Made by a program: the position numbers and the translations under genes
From: Alistipes sp.
Lineage (GTDB): Bacteria > Bacteroidota > Bacteroidia > Bacteroidales > Rikenellaceae
DNA length: 64,000 nt
Direction: 5' to 3'
Assembly: GCA_017555805.1 (NCBI GenBank)
Contig: JAFZFR010000086.1
Span: 1 to 64,000 of the forward strand
In this document: piece by piece, positions 26,577-35,562 of the stretch
Layout of the letters: each line of letters opens with the position of its first letter
Position numbering within the stretch: the stretch's first letter is position 1
The notes under the pieces: model-generated
What the model was told of the DNA's origin: nothing
The model's database searches: none
Seen by the model: only the letters and a program-made list of their open reading frames with translations

Positions 26577-27716
26577 TTAATTACACTTGCCTGCGATGCG
26601 GCGGATGGCATTAGTGATGTCGAAACGCCAGGTTGCACCGATGTTGATTGTGTGGCGTGAGGTGTAGTTGTTTGAGCCCCACACAGCGTGCAGACGCACA
26701 CTCTCGATTGGACAATACTCTACGCCCGCACCATAGTAGAGATAATCTTCGCCGCCGATTTTGAACGCGGGCAATGTAGTGCCGCACTCCTCGTTGGCTG
26801 CAATCATCTCCTCTTTGGTAAGGTACTCGCCCAGGAAATCATACTCAAGGTCATCCTTGCACTTCTCCCAGCCGAACTTACCAAACAGACGCACCTTCTC
26901 ATCGGCAAAGGTTACCGCTGGCATCACGCTCAAGGTGAAGTCCTCGCCCAACTTGCTACGCCACGAAGCGCTGCGCTCGATGTAGTCCAGCGAGAGTGAG
27001 AAACTGCCGATGTAGAATGTCTGACCCAGAGCAATAATCTTCACATACTCGCCTGGCTCATACTCTACAAGGTTAACGCTCCAGGTCGCATCGTGGTAGT
27101 CGCTCTGGCTCATCCACGCAAGGTTATATGAGTACATATTATCCTGCTTTGGGGCGTATGAGAATGGTGAATTTGCAAACTGGAATACTACCGATGTGTT
27201 CTCGCTCTTGCTTGTCCACATAGCCGATGCGCCCCACTGATAGGTCGAGAGGCTGTTGTAGAACATTGAGTTGAGGTCGTAGTATGAGTCGATGTCGTCG
27301 GCCGCAATCTCATAACTACCAATGTACATAGACTCCTTACCCGCAGTGAAGGTAAAGTCGCCCAGATGGTATGAGAGTGTCAGCCAATCGGTATTATCAA
27401 ACACAGAGTCATCCTCGCCGTTTGCCGAGAAGAAGCGCTGGCAAAGCGAGTAAGAGAAATGTTTACTTATTTTACCGTCAATGTAGAGATAGAATCCATC
27501 GCCACCAAATCCTGCGGCATCACCTCCAACCACACGATCATAACCATATCGTGAATCTAACGAAATAGAAGGGATCCAATCCTCCCCATCTTCCAAAGTT
27601 GCATCCGCTGTGGATACAGACCCCTGCAAAGGCGCACTACTGTTCACTTCCTGCGCTCGGGTTGCAGAGCCAGCCATAACGAGTATGACCCCCAAAAAGG
27701 TAAAGAGTTTCTTCAT
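26577..27716 (-). CDS. outer-membrane beta-barrel (porin-like) protein heading the pot operon
   Basis: The 379-residue protein has a signal peptide (MKKLFTFLGVILVMAGSATRA). Alternating aromatic strands follow, such as F-T-F-T-A-G-K-E and Y-L-Y-Y-G-A-G-V-E-Y, and it ends in a barrel-like strand W-R-F-D. It resembles Bacteroidetes O/P-type porins. It sits 33 bases before potA on the same strand, so it may supply the outer-membrane step for polyamine uptake. That role is inferred only from position. Confidence 0.75.
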   Translation of the reverse strand: MKKLFTFLGVILVMAGSATRAQEVNSSAPLQGSVSTADATLEDGEDWIPSISLDSRYGYDRVVGGDAAGFGGDGFYLYIDGKISKHFSYSLCQRFFSANGEDDSVFDNTDWLTLSYHLGDFTFTAGKESMYIGSYEIAADDIDSYYDLNSMFYNSLSTYQWGASAMWTSKSENTSVVFQFANSPFSYAPKQDNMYSYNLAWMSQSDYHDATWSVNLVEYEPGEYVKIIALGQTFYIGSFSLSLDYIERSASWRSKLGEDFTLSVMPAVTFADEKVRLFGKFGWEKCKDDLEYDFLGEYLTKEEMIAANEECGTTLPAFKIGGEDYLYYGAGVEYCPIESVRLHAVWGSNNYTSRHTINIGATWRFDITNAIRRIAGKCN

Positions 27717-27770
27717 TAAGCAGTAAAATAGTTTAATTACATAAGAGTATGTTTTATTGTTTAACTTATG

Positions 27771-27834
27771 TTTTCTCTTATTAGAGAAAAATTTGCGGTC
27801 ACAGGTTTGCCTCGCGACAAACTTACAACCGCAA
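27771..27834 (-). promoter_or_regulatory. structured 5' leader of the barrel-pot operon
   Basis: At the predicted 5' end of the mRNA a nested hairpin forms: TTGCGGT (27793-27799) with ACCGCAA (27828-27834), and inside it GTTTG (27805-27809) with CAAAC (27818-27822). It is followed directly by a perfect 8-bp hairpin (arms 27771-27778 and 27783-27790, 4-base loop). About 50 further bases reach the start codon. This could be an RNA regulatory element or an mRNA-stabilising leader. Confidence 0.5.
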
Positions 27835-27844
27835 TTATCAGTGA

Positions 27845-27852
27845 CAAAAATA
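27845..27852 (-). promoter_or_regulatory. -7 box of barrel-pot operon promoter
   Basis: Minus strand reads TATTTTTG, a full TAnnTTTG match. It would start the transcript near 27838, at the foot of the leader hairpin. The -33 element is weak (an ATTG near 27874). Confidence 0.5.
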
Positions 27853-27941
27853 TAAAAAATATTTAATATGCAATCACCCGAAAGGCTAATTTTTGCATTT
27901 TTTTGACTAATTCTGTTCCGTAGGCTTAAATCGGCAATAAT

Positions 27942-29279
27942 TTACGACATATCGCCGACCACAGCGGTCGAATCTGCCTCCACTTTTTCCACCTTCGGCA
28001 CCTCCACAAACATATCTCTGTCGGTAGGCCAACTCTCCACGCGAGTCATCGCCGTGCGTACCATCTGACCGATTGAATTTGTAAAACCAGCACCTCGGTA
28101 ATGGCTTGTGTTGGTGAGGAATACATACGAAATACCATTCTCGCGATGGTCGATGTAGGCGCAGGTGCCCGACATTGTGCCCGTACGCACCAGCGAGCCG
28201 CTGCCTTCGTGGTATCTCGCCCAACCCAGGGCGTAGTCGCCCTTGCGTGTGATGTTCTTCATCTCGGCAACGCTCTCCGCCGAGATAATATCTGGCACAC
28301 CTGGCTTTCCGTCAATCGACGCCACCAGTCGCATCATCTCCACCGACGATGCCACCCACGCGCCCGCGCCCTGCAAGCCGCGGATATTGTTGCCGCCGTA
28401 CTCTCTTAAGCGCAACTCGCCCGAACCGTCGTAGGACTCAATGCGCTCCTCGTCGTGACCATAGTAGCGTACCTCGCCTGGGTAGCGCTGCTCGTAGTAG
28501 TTGTATGCGATGTGCATATCGTAGCATCCTGCTGGGCGCAGTACATTGGTCTGGAGGTACTCCTCATACCCCATTCCCGATACCTGCTCGATGACGCGCG
28601 AAAGCACCAGATAACCCACATTTGAGTATTGCGCCGAGCCACCTGGGGCGCAACGCAGACGCATAGCCAACTGGAAGGCGATGAGTTCGTCGGCCGTAGG
28701 CGTTGTGTCCATCTCCTCCCACGCCATCACATCCGCCACGCGGAACATCAGGTCGCCCTTCTGGCGACTGAAACCTGCGGTGTGGTTGAGCAGATGGCGA
28801 ACGGTGATGTCTGCCGCGCGCTTGTCGCGGTAGTCGGTAAACTGCTTGAGGATGCCGTTCTCGCCAAAGACCTTATCATCGAGGCGCAACAGACCCTGGT
28901 CACAGAGTTTCATAATGCCCACCGCCGTAACCAACTTCGACGCCGAGGCGATGCGGTAGATGTCGCCCACCTCTGCCACGCGCTCCTCCTCCTGGTCAGC
29001 CCAGCCGAAGCCCTTGCAGTAGATGAGGTGCTCGTCACGCATCACGGCGAGCGAGGCGCCGCGAATGTTGTAGCGGCTCATCCAGCGCTTGATGTACTTC
29101 TCCATCGAGGTTGTCGCGGGAAGGTCGGATATGGCATTGCACAGCGAGTCGTTGAGTCGGTAGCCCTGCTCCTCGGTCTCGGCAGCCACCGCCTCATTAT
29201 CAGACGAGAGGATGCGGTCGAGATAAATCACTCCACCTATCAACAATGTAACTATCACTATGGCAATGTGTCGCTTCAT
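27942..29279 (-). CDS. membrane-anchored serine beta-lactamase-like hydrolase
   Basis: The 445-residue protein has an N-terminal hydrophobic anchor (HIAIVIVTLLIGGVIYL). Its class C beta-lactamase/PBP4-like domain has S-A-S-K (Ser112, Lys115), Y-S-N and R-T-G-T-M-S-G in the third-motif position. The family includes esterases, D-aminopeptidases and beta-lactamases, so the substrate is open. The start at 29279 (MKRHIAIVIV) gives a proper signal anchor. A longer frame to 29321 would overlap the promoter. Confidence 0.88.
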   Translation of the reverse strand: MKRHIAIVIVTLLIGGVIYLDRILSSDNEAVAAETEEQGYRLNDSLCNAISDLPATTSMEKYIKRWMSRYNIRGASLAVMRDEHLIYCKGFGWADQEEERVAEVGDIYRIASASKLVTAVGIMKLCDQGLLRLDDKVFGENGILKQFTDYRDKRAADITVRHLLNHTAGFSRQKGDLMFRVADVMAWEEMDTTPTADELIAFQLAMRLRCAPGGSAQYSNVGYLVLSRVIEQVSGMGYEEYLQTNVLRPAGCYDMHIAYNYYEQRYPGEVRYYGHDEERIESYDGSGELRLREYGGNNIRGLQGAGAWVASSVEMMRLVASIDGKPGVPDIISAESVAEMKNITRKGDYALGWARYHEGSGSLVRTGTMSGTCAYIDHRENGISYVFLTNTSHYRGAGFTNSIGQMVRTAMTRVESWPTDRDMFVEVPKVEKVEADSTAVVGDMS

Positions 29280-29318
29280 AAAATGGTTGGCTCGAAAAAG
29301 GCACGCTCCTAATCGTTG

Positions 29319-29326
29319 CAAAATTA
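29319..29326 (-). promoter_or_regulatory. -7 box of serine hydrolase promoter
   Basis: Minus strand TAATTTTG. With its following bases it forms half of a perfect 12-bp inverted repeat with the porin promoter at 29390-29401. Confidence 0.6.
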
Positions 29327-29389
29327 CAAATTTTATTGCAAACGGATAACTCTTTTTTGAATATTGTTACTAAATCGCCTCTTTTTTTA

Positions 29390-29397
29390 TAATTTTG
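29390..29397 (+). promoter_or_regulatory. -7 box of DcaP-like porin promoter
   Basis: TAATTTTG matches the Bacteroidetes -7 consensus and lies 29 bases before the start codon. Confidence 0.6.
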
Positions 29398-29425
29398 CAA
29401 CCGTTATCGAAAATCAGAACAATCT

Positions 29426-30694
29426 ATGAGGTATTTTATTGCAACTTTATGCGCCCTTTTTTCGCTTAATTGTATGGCGCAGAGCGGTGCTGGAGTTAAG
29501 TTCAAGCCCTACGGTTTTATCCGCAACTATATCAGTTATGACTCTCGCCAGAGTATGAATCTTATGGGCGAGACCTTCACCTTTATGCCCCTCGATGTGC
29601 TTATGAATGAGGATGGTACGGAGGATTTGAACGCTGTGGATGAACTCTCGTTTGTGGCTTTCACAACGCGCTTCGGTGTGGATATCAACGGACCACTTAT
29701 CGGCAAGGCGCAGAGTTCGGCAAAGATTGAGGCGGACTTCTGCGGCTACGGCTCAAACAATACCCTTTTCCGTATTCGTCAGGCGTATGTGCGTATGCAG
29801 TGGGAGCGCATCTCGCTCACCTGCGGACAGACCTGGCACCCGATGACCATTCAGGTGATGCCATCCACCACAGGCTTCTCACCTGGCTCGCCCTTCTCAC
29901 CTTTCAACCGCTCTCCGCAGTTGAATTTGAGCGTTGATATGGGCGGCGGCTGGAACCTTACGGCGGCTGCGTTGTATCAGTTCCCAAATGTGTCGGTAGG
30001 TCCCGAAGGCGCAAGTTACGACTACTCGCGCTGGAGCAAGATTCCCGAGTTCTACGCATCGGTTAAGCATGGCGGCGAGCACTTCACACTTGGCGCTGGA
30101 GTAGATATTTTGAGCATTATGCCACGCAAGAGCAGCATCGCCGAGCGCGAGGTTGTGGGGACTGATGGCGAGGTTACAACACAGCAGGTGTCTGTTCGCG
30201 CGAATGACCGCGTGACGGGCGTGTCGTCGGAGATTTTTGCCGACTATAAGAGTGGAAAATTCAACCTCAAGGGTAAGTTTGTATATGGCGAGAATACATC
30301 TCACTTGACGATGATAAGCGGCTATGGTGCAACTGATTACGACCCCACAACGGGTAGTTACACCTACGCCCCTATCCGCTCGCTTTCCTCTTGGTTCAAT
30401 GCCTCTTACGGAAAGCGTTATGTGGGTAGTCTTTTGGTGGGTTATACCAAGGGGCTCGGCGCAAAGGAGGATTTTATCTCGACCGACGATTTCTGGGTAC
30501 GCGGTGCGAAGAATGTCGATTATCTCTACCGCGTGAGCCCATCGGTAAGTTATGTTGCCAACAACCTTACAATAGGTCTTGAGGTGGATTATACGGTTGT
30601 CGGCTATGGCGATGTGGCAATCAACGGCCGCACCAACGCCCTCCGCGCGGTGGATAACCTCCGCGTCTGCACAATGGTGAAATATGCTTTTTAG
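29426..30694 (+). CDS. DcaP-like outer-membrane porin
   Basis: The 422-residue protein has a signal peptide (MRYFIATLCALFSLNCMAQ). A K-P-Y-G-F-I-R-N-Y opening and the F-R-I-R-Q-A-Y-V-R-M and L-T-C-G-Q-T-W-H-P blocks fit DcaP-like trimeric porins. It ends in a barrel strand V-C-T-M-V-K-Y-A-F with a C-terminal Phe recognised by the BAM machinery. It likely forms a diffusion channel, and the solute is unknown. It is divergent from the serine hydrolase and ends at a terminator shared with fmt. Confidence 0.8.
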   Translation: MRYFIATLCALFSLNCMAQSGAGVKFKPYGFIRNYISYDSRQSMNLMGETFTFMPLDVLMNEDGTEDLNAVDELSFVAFTTRFGVDINGPLIGKAQSSAKIEADFCGYGSNNTLFRIRQAYVRMQWERISLTCGQTWHPMTIQVMPSTTGFSPGSPFSPFNRSPQLNLSVDMGGGWNLTAAALYQFPNVSVGPEGASYDYSRWSKIPEFYASVKHGGEHFTLGAGVDILSIMPRKSSIAEREVVGTDGEVTTQQVSVRANDRVTGVSSEIFADYKSGKFNLKGKFVYGENTSHLTMISGYGATDYDPTTGSYTYAPIRSLSSWFNASYGKRYVGSLLVGYTKGLGAKEDFISTDDFWVRGAKNVDYLYRVSPSVSYVANNLTIGLEVDYTVVGYGDVAINGRTNALRAVDNLRVCTMVKYAF

Positions 30695-30749
30695 CGTTGC
30701 TGATTAGTTGGTGGCTATCGTACTCACGGCGTCGCCAACCCTAAAATAA

Positions 30750-30778
30750 AGAAAAGCGGCACGAAGCCGCTTTTTCTA
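30750..30778. terminator. bidirectional intrinsic terminator
   Basis: AAGCGGC (30754-30760) / GCCGCTT (30766-30772), 5-base loop, with T-run on the right and A-run on the left. It lies between the convergent porin and fmt and touches the fmt stop codon. Confidence 0.85.
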
Positions 30779-31741
30779 TCTACACGAGTAACTCTCTATA
30801 TCTCTAAATCCTAACAGCAGGTCGTGGTTTGACATTCGCTTCTTGCCCGCCATTTGCAACGCAAGGATGTGGATGATGCCATCGCTGCAAGTCACCGAGA
30901 TGCGCTCCTTGCCGTCGGTTGAGATTGTGCCGACTACCCCATCGTGTTGCTTTGGCTCGAACTTAACCTCGAAAATCTTTGCCGAACTGCGCTCCTCACC
31001 ATCGAGGAACATAGGTGTCCACGCCGCTGGATATGGCGACAGACCACGCACGAAGTTCACGATGCGCTCGCCCTCCCACGACCAGTCGATGCGGCAATCA
31101 TTCTTGAAAATCTTTGGCGCTGGCTTCAGCGTTGCCTCGTCGATATGCATCTGTTCGATGGCTGTATAGTCGCCCGATGCAATCTTCTCTACGGTCTCCA
31201 CAACGAGGTCCTTGCCTCTCATCATCAACTTATCGTACATCGTGCCGATGTTATCCTCTGCAAGGATTGGCTCCCTCCACTGACCGATGATAGCACCCTT
31301 GTCAATCTCGTGATTTAGGAGGAATGTTGTGATGCCAGTCTCCTTCTCGCCGTTGATAATCGCCCAGTTGATAGGCGCTGCGCCACGATATTGTGGCAGG
31401 AGCGAGGCGTGGAGGTTGAATGTACCATATTTAGGCATCGACCAGATAACCTCTGGCAACATGCGGAATGCGATGACAATACCCAAGTCGGGCTGCAACT
31501 CCTGCATCGCCGCCACGAACTCCGGGTCGCGCAACTTCTCTGGCTGGAGGATTGGGAGACCCAATTCGCGAGCCGCCACCTTCACATCGCTCTCGTGCAT
31601 CTTCTGCCCTCTGCCCGCTGGCTTGTCGGGCGTTGTCACGACGGCTACGATGTTATAACCCTCCTCTACCAACTTCTTGAGTGATGTAACGGCAAATTCG
31701 GGCGTACCCATAAATACTATGCGGAGATCTTTTCCTTTCAT
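30776..31741 (-). CDS. fmt: methionyl-tRNA formyltransferase
   Basis: The 321-residue enzyme formylates initiator Met-tRNA using 10-formyl-THF. It has F-M-G-T-P-E-F-A near the N-terminus, the catalytic and cofactor block NLHASLLPQYRGAAPINWAI and the C-terminal tRNA-binding domain. Length is normal. It overlaps lptF/G by 4 bases (ATGA), so translation is coupled in the znuB-like-lptF/G-fmt operon. Confidence 0.97.
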   Translation of the reverse strand: MKGKDLRIVFMGTPEFAVTSLKKLVEEGYNIVAVVTTPDKPAGRGQKMHESDVKVAARELGLPILQPEKLRDPEFVAAMQELQPDLGIVIAFRMLPEVIWSMPKYGTFNLHASLLPQYRGAAPINWAIINGEKETGITTFLLNHEIDKGAIIGQWREPILAEDNIGTMYDKLMMRGKDLVVETVEKIASGDYTAIEQMHIDEATLKPAPKIFKNDCRIDWSWEGERIVNFVRGLSPYPAAWTPMFLDGEERSSAKIFEVKFEPKQHDGVVGTISTDGKERISVTCSDGIIHILALQMAGKKRMSNHDLLLGFRDIESYSCR

Positions 31742-33276
31742 CGTTGTACTTTCTTTAGTCTGCGTTGTTTAACCTTCTCTCGCCACTTGCGCCACGCTGG
31801 TGTGGCGGTCACGCGCTTGGCTATCGGCAGCCATACGGGAGCGAGTCTCTTCTTAATCTTCTTGAATTGAGCATCATACCAGTCGGTGTCGAGCAACGAA
31901 GAGTCGTTCGTCGCCTTAATCATCAGGTAGATGGCTATCGGCGTCAGGATAAAGGAGGATATCCAGATACCTGTGAATGAACTCCAGGTTCCCTCCTTTG
32001 CCATCTTCTCGCCCGATAGGCTGATGACATAGTATATCACAAAGAATACCACTGAGATAACGATAGGCGTACCCATACCTCCCTTGCGGATGATAGCACC
32101 CAGCGGTGCACCAATCATAAAGAAGATAATCACCGAGAATGGCAACGAGAGTTTCTTGTGCCAATCGTTCTTACTGCGGTATAACTGATTAAGTCCATCC
32201 TTTGCTGAGCCCTCGTCGTAGGAGAACGACTGACGGCTGTTCTGCGCCATTGTGCGTGCCGTACGCCAGATGTCAGCCTGCTCACGCAGAGGCAACTTCT
32301 TGAGCGAGTCCAGCAGATTCATATCCCTGAACAACGACTTATCCTTCACCAGCGAGTCGGGCAACTGCAATACCTGAATATCGTTGGTGAAAAGGTGCTC
32401 CTTCAGCAGTGGGTCGTAGGAGCGTGCCACAGCCTCGGCAACCTCCACATCGAGCGAGTCGATGGCGTGCTGCAACTCCACGATATTCTTCGCCTGCGAT
32501 GAGTTTACCATAGTGTTGTCGCTCTGCTCAAAGTCGAAACCCTCCATACGGATTGTCATATCCTGTACATCGAACTTATCGTGGCGCAGTGCATTTTTTG
32601 TGTACCAGCGCGTGTTGCGTGTCTGCTGGTAGTTGTCGCCGTTGTAGAGCGTTACGAGCAGGAATTTCTTGTCATCCGAGAGGCGGATGTAACCCTTCTC
32701 GGCGATTGTGGTGGTCATATTTCCGCCTTGCGAGCGACCATCGTAGATAAGCACATTGTGTAGCAGACCAGTCTCGGGGTCCTGATGCTCGACGCGGATG
32801 CTCATATCCTCGTGGATGCCGTTGAAGAAGAGACCATCCTTGAACTCCAGCACCTGCTTCTGACGCTGGATGTCGCTCAGAATAATCACCGAACGCTTGT
32901 AGGCATAAGGCACAAGGTTATTCACGAGGAAGAAACTGCCCACCGAGATGATGAATGTGACGATGATGAGCGGCTGCATAATTCTCATAAGCGACATACC
33001 CGCCGACTTCATCGCCTGCAACTCGAAGTTTTCGCCCATATTTCCCATGGTCATAATACCCGCCAAGAGCATCGCCAGCGGCAGACCCAGTGGAATCATA
33101 TTGATTGTGGCATAGAAGATAAGTTCCAGAATGACATCTGCGCTCAAGCCCTTACCCGTGAGGTCTTCGATGAAACGCCATACGAAGTTCATCATCAACA
33201 CGAATGTGACGATGAAGAATGTCATAATCAGTGGACCCAAATATGCCTTTAAGACAAGTTTATGAATTGTTTTCAT
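31738..33276 (-). CDS. LptF/LptG-family lipopolysaccharide export permease
   Basis: The 512-residue protein has the YjgP/YjgQ layout. Helices come before and after a large periplasmic beta-jellyroll domain, with conserved N-terminal L-I-M-T-F-F-I-V-T-F-V-L. Three more helices lie near the end, including F-F-M-I-G-A-P-L-G-A-I-I-R-K-G-G-M-G. It is longer than enterobacterial LptF/G (about 360 residues), the extra length lying in the periplasmic part and a basic tail. It works with LptB and the Lpt bridge to move LPS. LptF and LptG cannot be told apart by eye. Confidence 0.88.
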   Translation of the reverse strand: MKTIHKLVLKAYLGPLIMTFFIVTFVLMMNFVWRFIEDLTGKGLSADVILELIFYATINMIPLGLPLAMLLAGIMTMGNMGENFELQAMKSAGMSLMRIMQPLIIVTFIISVGSFFLVNNLVPYAYKRSVIILSDIQRQKQVLEFKDGLFFNGIHEDMSIRVEHQDPETGLLHNVLIYDGRSQGGNMTTTIAEKGYIRLSDDKKFLLVTLYNGDNYQQTRNTRWYTKNALRHDKFDVQDMTIRMEGFDFEQSDNTMVNSSQAKNIVELQHAIDSLDVEVAEAVARSYDPLLKEHLFTNDIQVLQLPDSLVKDKSLFRDMNLLDSLKKLPLREQADIWRTARTMAQNSRQSFSYDEGSAKDGLNQLYRSKNDWHKKLSLPFSVIIFFMIGAPLGAIIRKGGMGTPIVISVVFFVIYYVISLSGEKMAKEGTWSSFTGIWISSFILTPIAIYLMIKATNDSSLLDTDWYDAQFKKIKKRLAPVWLPIAKRVTATPAWRKWREKVKQRRLKKVQR

Positions 33277-34105
33277 TCCGTTGAGGCGTTTTTACATTTT
33301 GCAAAGATAGTGATTTTGCCGCAATTAATATCGCCGAAAGCATAAATATTATGCAAGTGCCTGGCGGAATTTCCCAATTATAACTCGCAATGAGTCCCAC
33401 AACGGAACTTGCAACGGCAATTATGGTGGCATAAATCGTCATTTTGAAGTATGACTTTGTCATCGCATTTGCCGCTACGGCGGGGATTGTGAAGAGCGAG
33501 AGCAGCAGCACGATACCCATAATCTTGATTGCAAGCACCAGCGTCAGCGCCACGATTGCCGAGAGGATGTATGAGATGCGGTTGGTGGCGATGCCCTGAC
33601 TCTTTGCGAAGTTGCGGTCGAAGGCAATCTGCATAATGGGTCGCCAGCAGAAGGCAAAGCCTACGATACATAGTAAAGCCGAGATAATCAGCAGGATAAC
33701 CTCTGTTGTTGTGACCGTCACGATGCTGCCGAACATATAACTCGCCAGGTCGCCCGAGGTGTATCCAGGCGCAAGAGTCATAAACAGCGCACCCACAGCC
33801 ATGCCGATTGACCACATAATGCCGATGGCGGAGTCCTCGCGTATCTTGCCCTTCTGGCTCGCCCACTCGATGCCGAGCGAGGATGCTACGGCGAAGATGG
33901 ATGCTCCCACGATTGGATTTATACCCAAGTAGAGCGCTATGCCCAGACCGCCGAACGATGAGTGTGTCACTCCACCGCACAAGAAAACCATACGGCGTGA
34001 GACGATGTAGGTGCCCACGATTCCGCACATTATGCCGGCGAAGATGGCGGCAAGCAGAGCGTTCAGCAGGTAGCGATATTGCAGTATGTCGATGAAAAAG
34101 TCCAA
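33260..34105 (-). CDS. metal ABC transporter permease (ZnuB/MntB family)
   Basis: The 281-residue ABC-3 family permease has eight to nine helices and the family signature C-G-G-V-T-H-S-S-F-G-G-L-G-I-A. L-S-L-F-T-I-P-A-V-A-A-N-A-M is also typical of Zn/Mn permeases. Neither the ATPase nor the binding protein is adjacent. It overlaps lptF/G by 17 bases and has the best promoter in the window just upstream. Confidence 0.88.
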   Translation of the reverse strand: MDFFIDILQYRYLLNALLAAIFAGIMCGIVGTYIVSRRMVFLCGGVTHSSFGGLGIALYLGINPIVGASIFAVASSLGIEWASQKGKIREDSAIGIMWSIGMAVGALFMTLAPGYTSGDLASYMFGSIVTVTTTEVILLIISALLCIVGFAFCWRPIMQIAFDRNFAKSQGIATNRISYILSAIVALTLVLAIKIMGIVLLLSLFTIPAVAANAMTKSYFKMTIYATIIAVASSVVGLIASYNWEIPPGTCIIFMLSAILIAAKSLSLQNVKTPQRNENNS

Positions 34106-34135
34106 AATCGTAAGTTTATTTCATAAAAACGAGCG

Positions 34136-34168
34136 CAAATTTAAGTTATTTATTTGGATTGCGTCAAA
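34136..34168 (-). promoter_or_regulatory. complete sigma-ABfr-type promoter of the znuB-like-lptF/G-fmt operon
   Basis: Minus strand carries -33 TTTG (34168-34165), a 21-base spacer and -7 TAAATTTG (34143-34136). Spacing and both boxes fit the Bacteroidetes primary-sigma consensus. The start of transcription would be near 34129, about 25 bases before the ATG. Confidence 0.75.
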
Positions 34169-34228
34169 ACTTTTTCCTATTACGATAAAGTTTTTATATT
34201 TTCGCACGGTCAAAATGAATGTTTTAGT

Positions 34229-35524
34229 ATGAAGCGTCGCGTAAATTTCCATACTTTGGGCTGTAAACTCAACTTTTCGGAGAGTTCTACCCTTGCTCGC
34301 CAGTTCGAGGAGGGAGGCTTCGAGAGGGTTGGTGTGAATGAGCCTGCTGATATTTGTGTAATCAATAGTTGTTCCGTTACGGAGCACGCCGATAAAAAAT
34401 GTCGCAACTTAATCCGAAAATTGCATCGTCGCAACCCTCAGGCAATCATCGCCGTGACGGGCTGTTATGCGCAGTTGAAGCCTTATGATATCGCGCAGAT
34501 TGAGGGTGTTGGTATTGTGTTGAGTAATAATGATAAAGGCGATTTATATAAACGAGTGCTTGAACTCGGGAAACAGTCGCAGGCTGAGGTTTACAGTTGT
34601 GACTGCGAGGAGATTACCCGCTTCTTTGCGGCCTTCTCGTCGGGTGACCGAACACGCTCGTTTTTGAAGGTACAGGATGGTTGCGACTACAAGTGTGCCT
34701 ACTGCACTATCCACTATGCCCGCGGAGCAAGCAGAAATATGCCTATTGCAGACCTTGTTGAGGAGGCAAAGCAGGTGGCGGCAACGGGTCTGAAGGAGAT
34801 TGTCATTACGGGTATCAATACAGGCGATTTTGGTCGCACAACGGGCGAGAAATTTATCGACTTGTTGCGTGCTCTGAACGAGGTTGAGGGTATCGAGCGT
34901 TACCGCATTTCATCCATCGAGCCAAATCTCATAACTGACGAAATAATAGAGTTTTGCGCCGCGTCACCTAAATTTCAACATCACTTCCATATTCCGCTAC
35001 AAAGTGGCTCCGACCGCATCCTCGGACTTATGCGTCGCCGCTACACTTCGGCGAAGTTTGCCGACCGCATAATGAAGGTGCGCGAACTGATGCCTGACGC
35101 CTTTGTCGGTATTGATGTTATCACTGGTTTCCCAGGCGAGACGGAGGAGGATTTTCAGCAGACTTACGACCTTTTGGCTCGTTTGCGTCCATCGTTCCTC
35201 CATATTTTCCCATTCTCGGAGCGCCCAGGTACGCCAGCGGTGGATATGCCCGACAAAGTTCCCTCTTATATCTCGACGCAGCGCGTGGCGCGCCTCGAAG
35301 AGTTGTGCGATGAGTTGCACAGCGAGTTCTGCGTGCAAGGTGTTGGTACAGAGTCGGAAGTGTTGTTCGAGAGCACTATGCGAGGCGGTATGATGTACGG
35401 CTATACGGGCAATTACATCCGCGTGAAAGCCCCCTACGACCGCGCCGTCATCAACAAGATTTGCCGCGTGAAAATGCTCTCAATGGACGAAAATCACGAC
35501 CTTTTGGCGGAGGTTTTGGCGTAA
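34229..35524 (+). CDS. mtaB: tRNA ms(2)t(6)A37 methylthiotransferase MtaB
   Basis: The 431-residue radical-SAM enzyme has the N-terminal UPF0004 cysteines (Cys12, Cys48, Cys79). The SAM cluster is C-D-Y-K-C-A-Y-C (Cys152, 156, 159), and a C-terminal TRAM-like tail is present. Its GCKLN and NSCSVTEHAD motifs match MtaB rather than MiaB or RimO. It adds methylthio to t6A37 of tRNA. The start at 34229 (MKRRVNFHTLGCKLN) is conserved and an upstream extension is not. A near-consensus TATATTTT lies about 35 bases upstream. Confidence 0.93.
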   Translation: MKRRVNFHTLGCKLNFSESSTLARQFEEGGFERVGVNEPADICVINSCSVTEHADKKCRNLIRKLHRRNPQAIIAVTGCYAQLKPYDIAQIEGVGIVLSNNDKGDLYKRVLELGKQSQAEVYSCDCEEITRFFAAFSSGDRTRSFLKVQDGCDYKCAYCTIHYARGASRNMPIADLVEEAKQVAATGLKEIVITGINTGDFGRTTGEKFIDLLRALNEVEGIERYRISSIEPNLITDEIIEFCAASPKFQHHFHIPLQSGSDRILGLMRRRYTSAKFADRIMKVRELMPDAFVGIDVITGFPGETEEDFQQTYDLLARLRPSFLHIFPFSERPGTPAVDMPDKVPSYISTQRVARLEELCDELHSEFCVQGVGTESEVLFESTMRGGMMYGYTGNYIRVKAPYDRAVINKICRVKMLSMDENHDLLAEVLA

Positions 35525-35526
35525 TT

Positions 35527-35562
35527 GTGAATGTAATTCACATAAAATGTGATGCAATTCAA
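35527..35562 (+). promoter_or_regulatory. tandem GTGAwTGyAATTCA palindromes (candidate operator)
   Basis: GTGAAT-GTA-ATTCAC (35527-35541) is a perfect palindrome. An imperfect copy, GTGATGCAATTCAA (35549-35562), follows 22 bases later, about two helical turns. Both lie just upstream of, or overlapping, the promoter of the TrkH operon, a typical site for a dimeric regulator. Confidence 0.45.
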
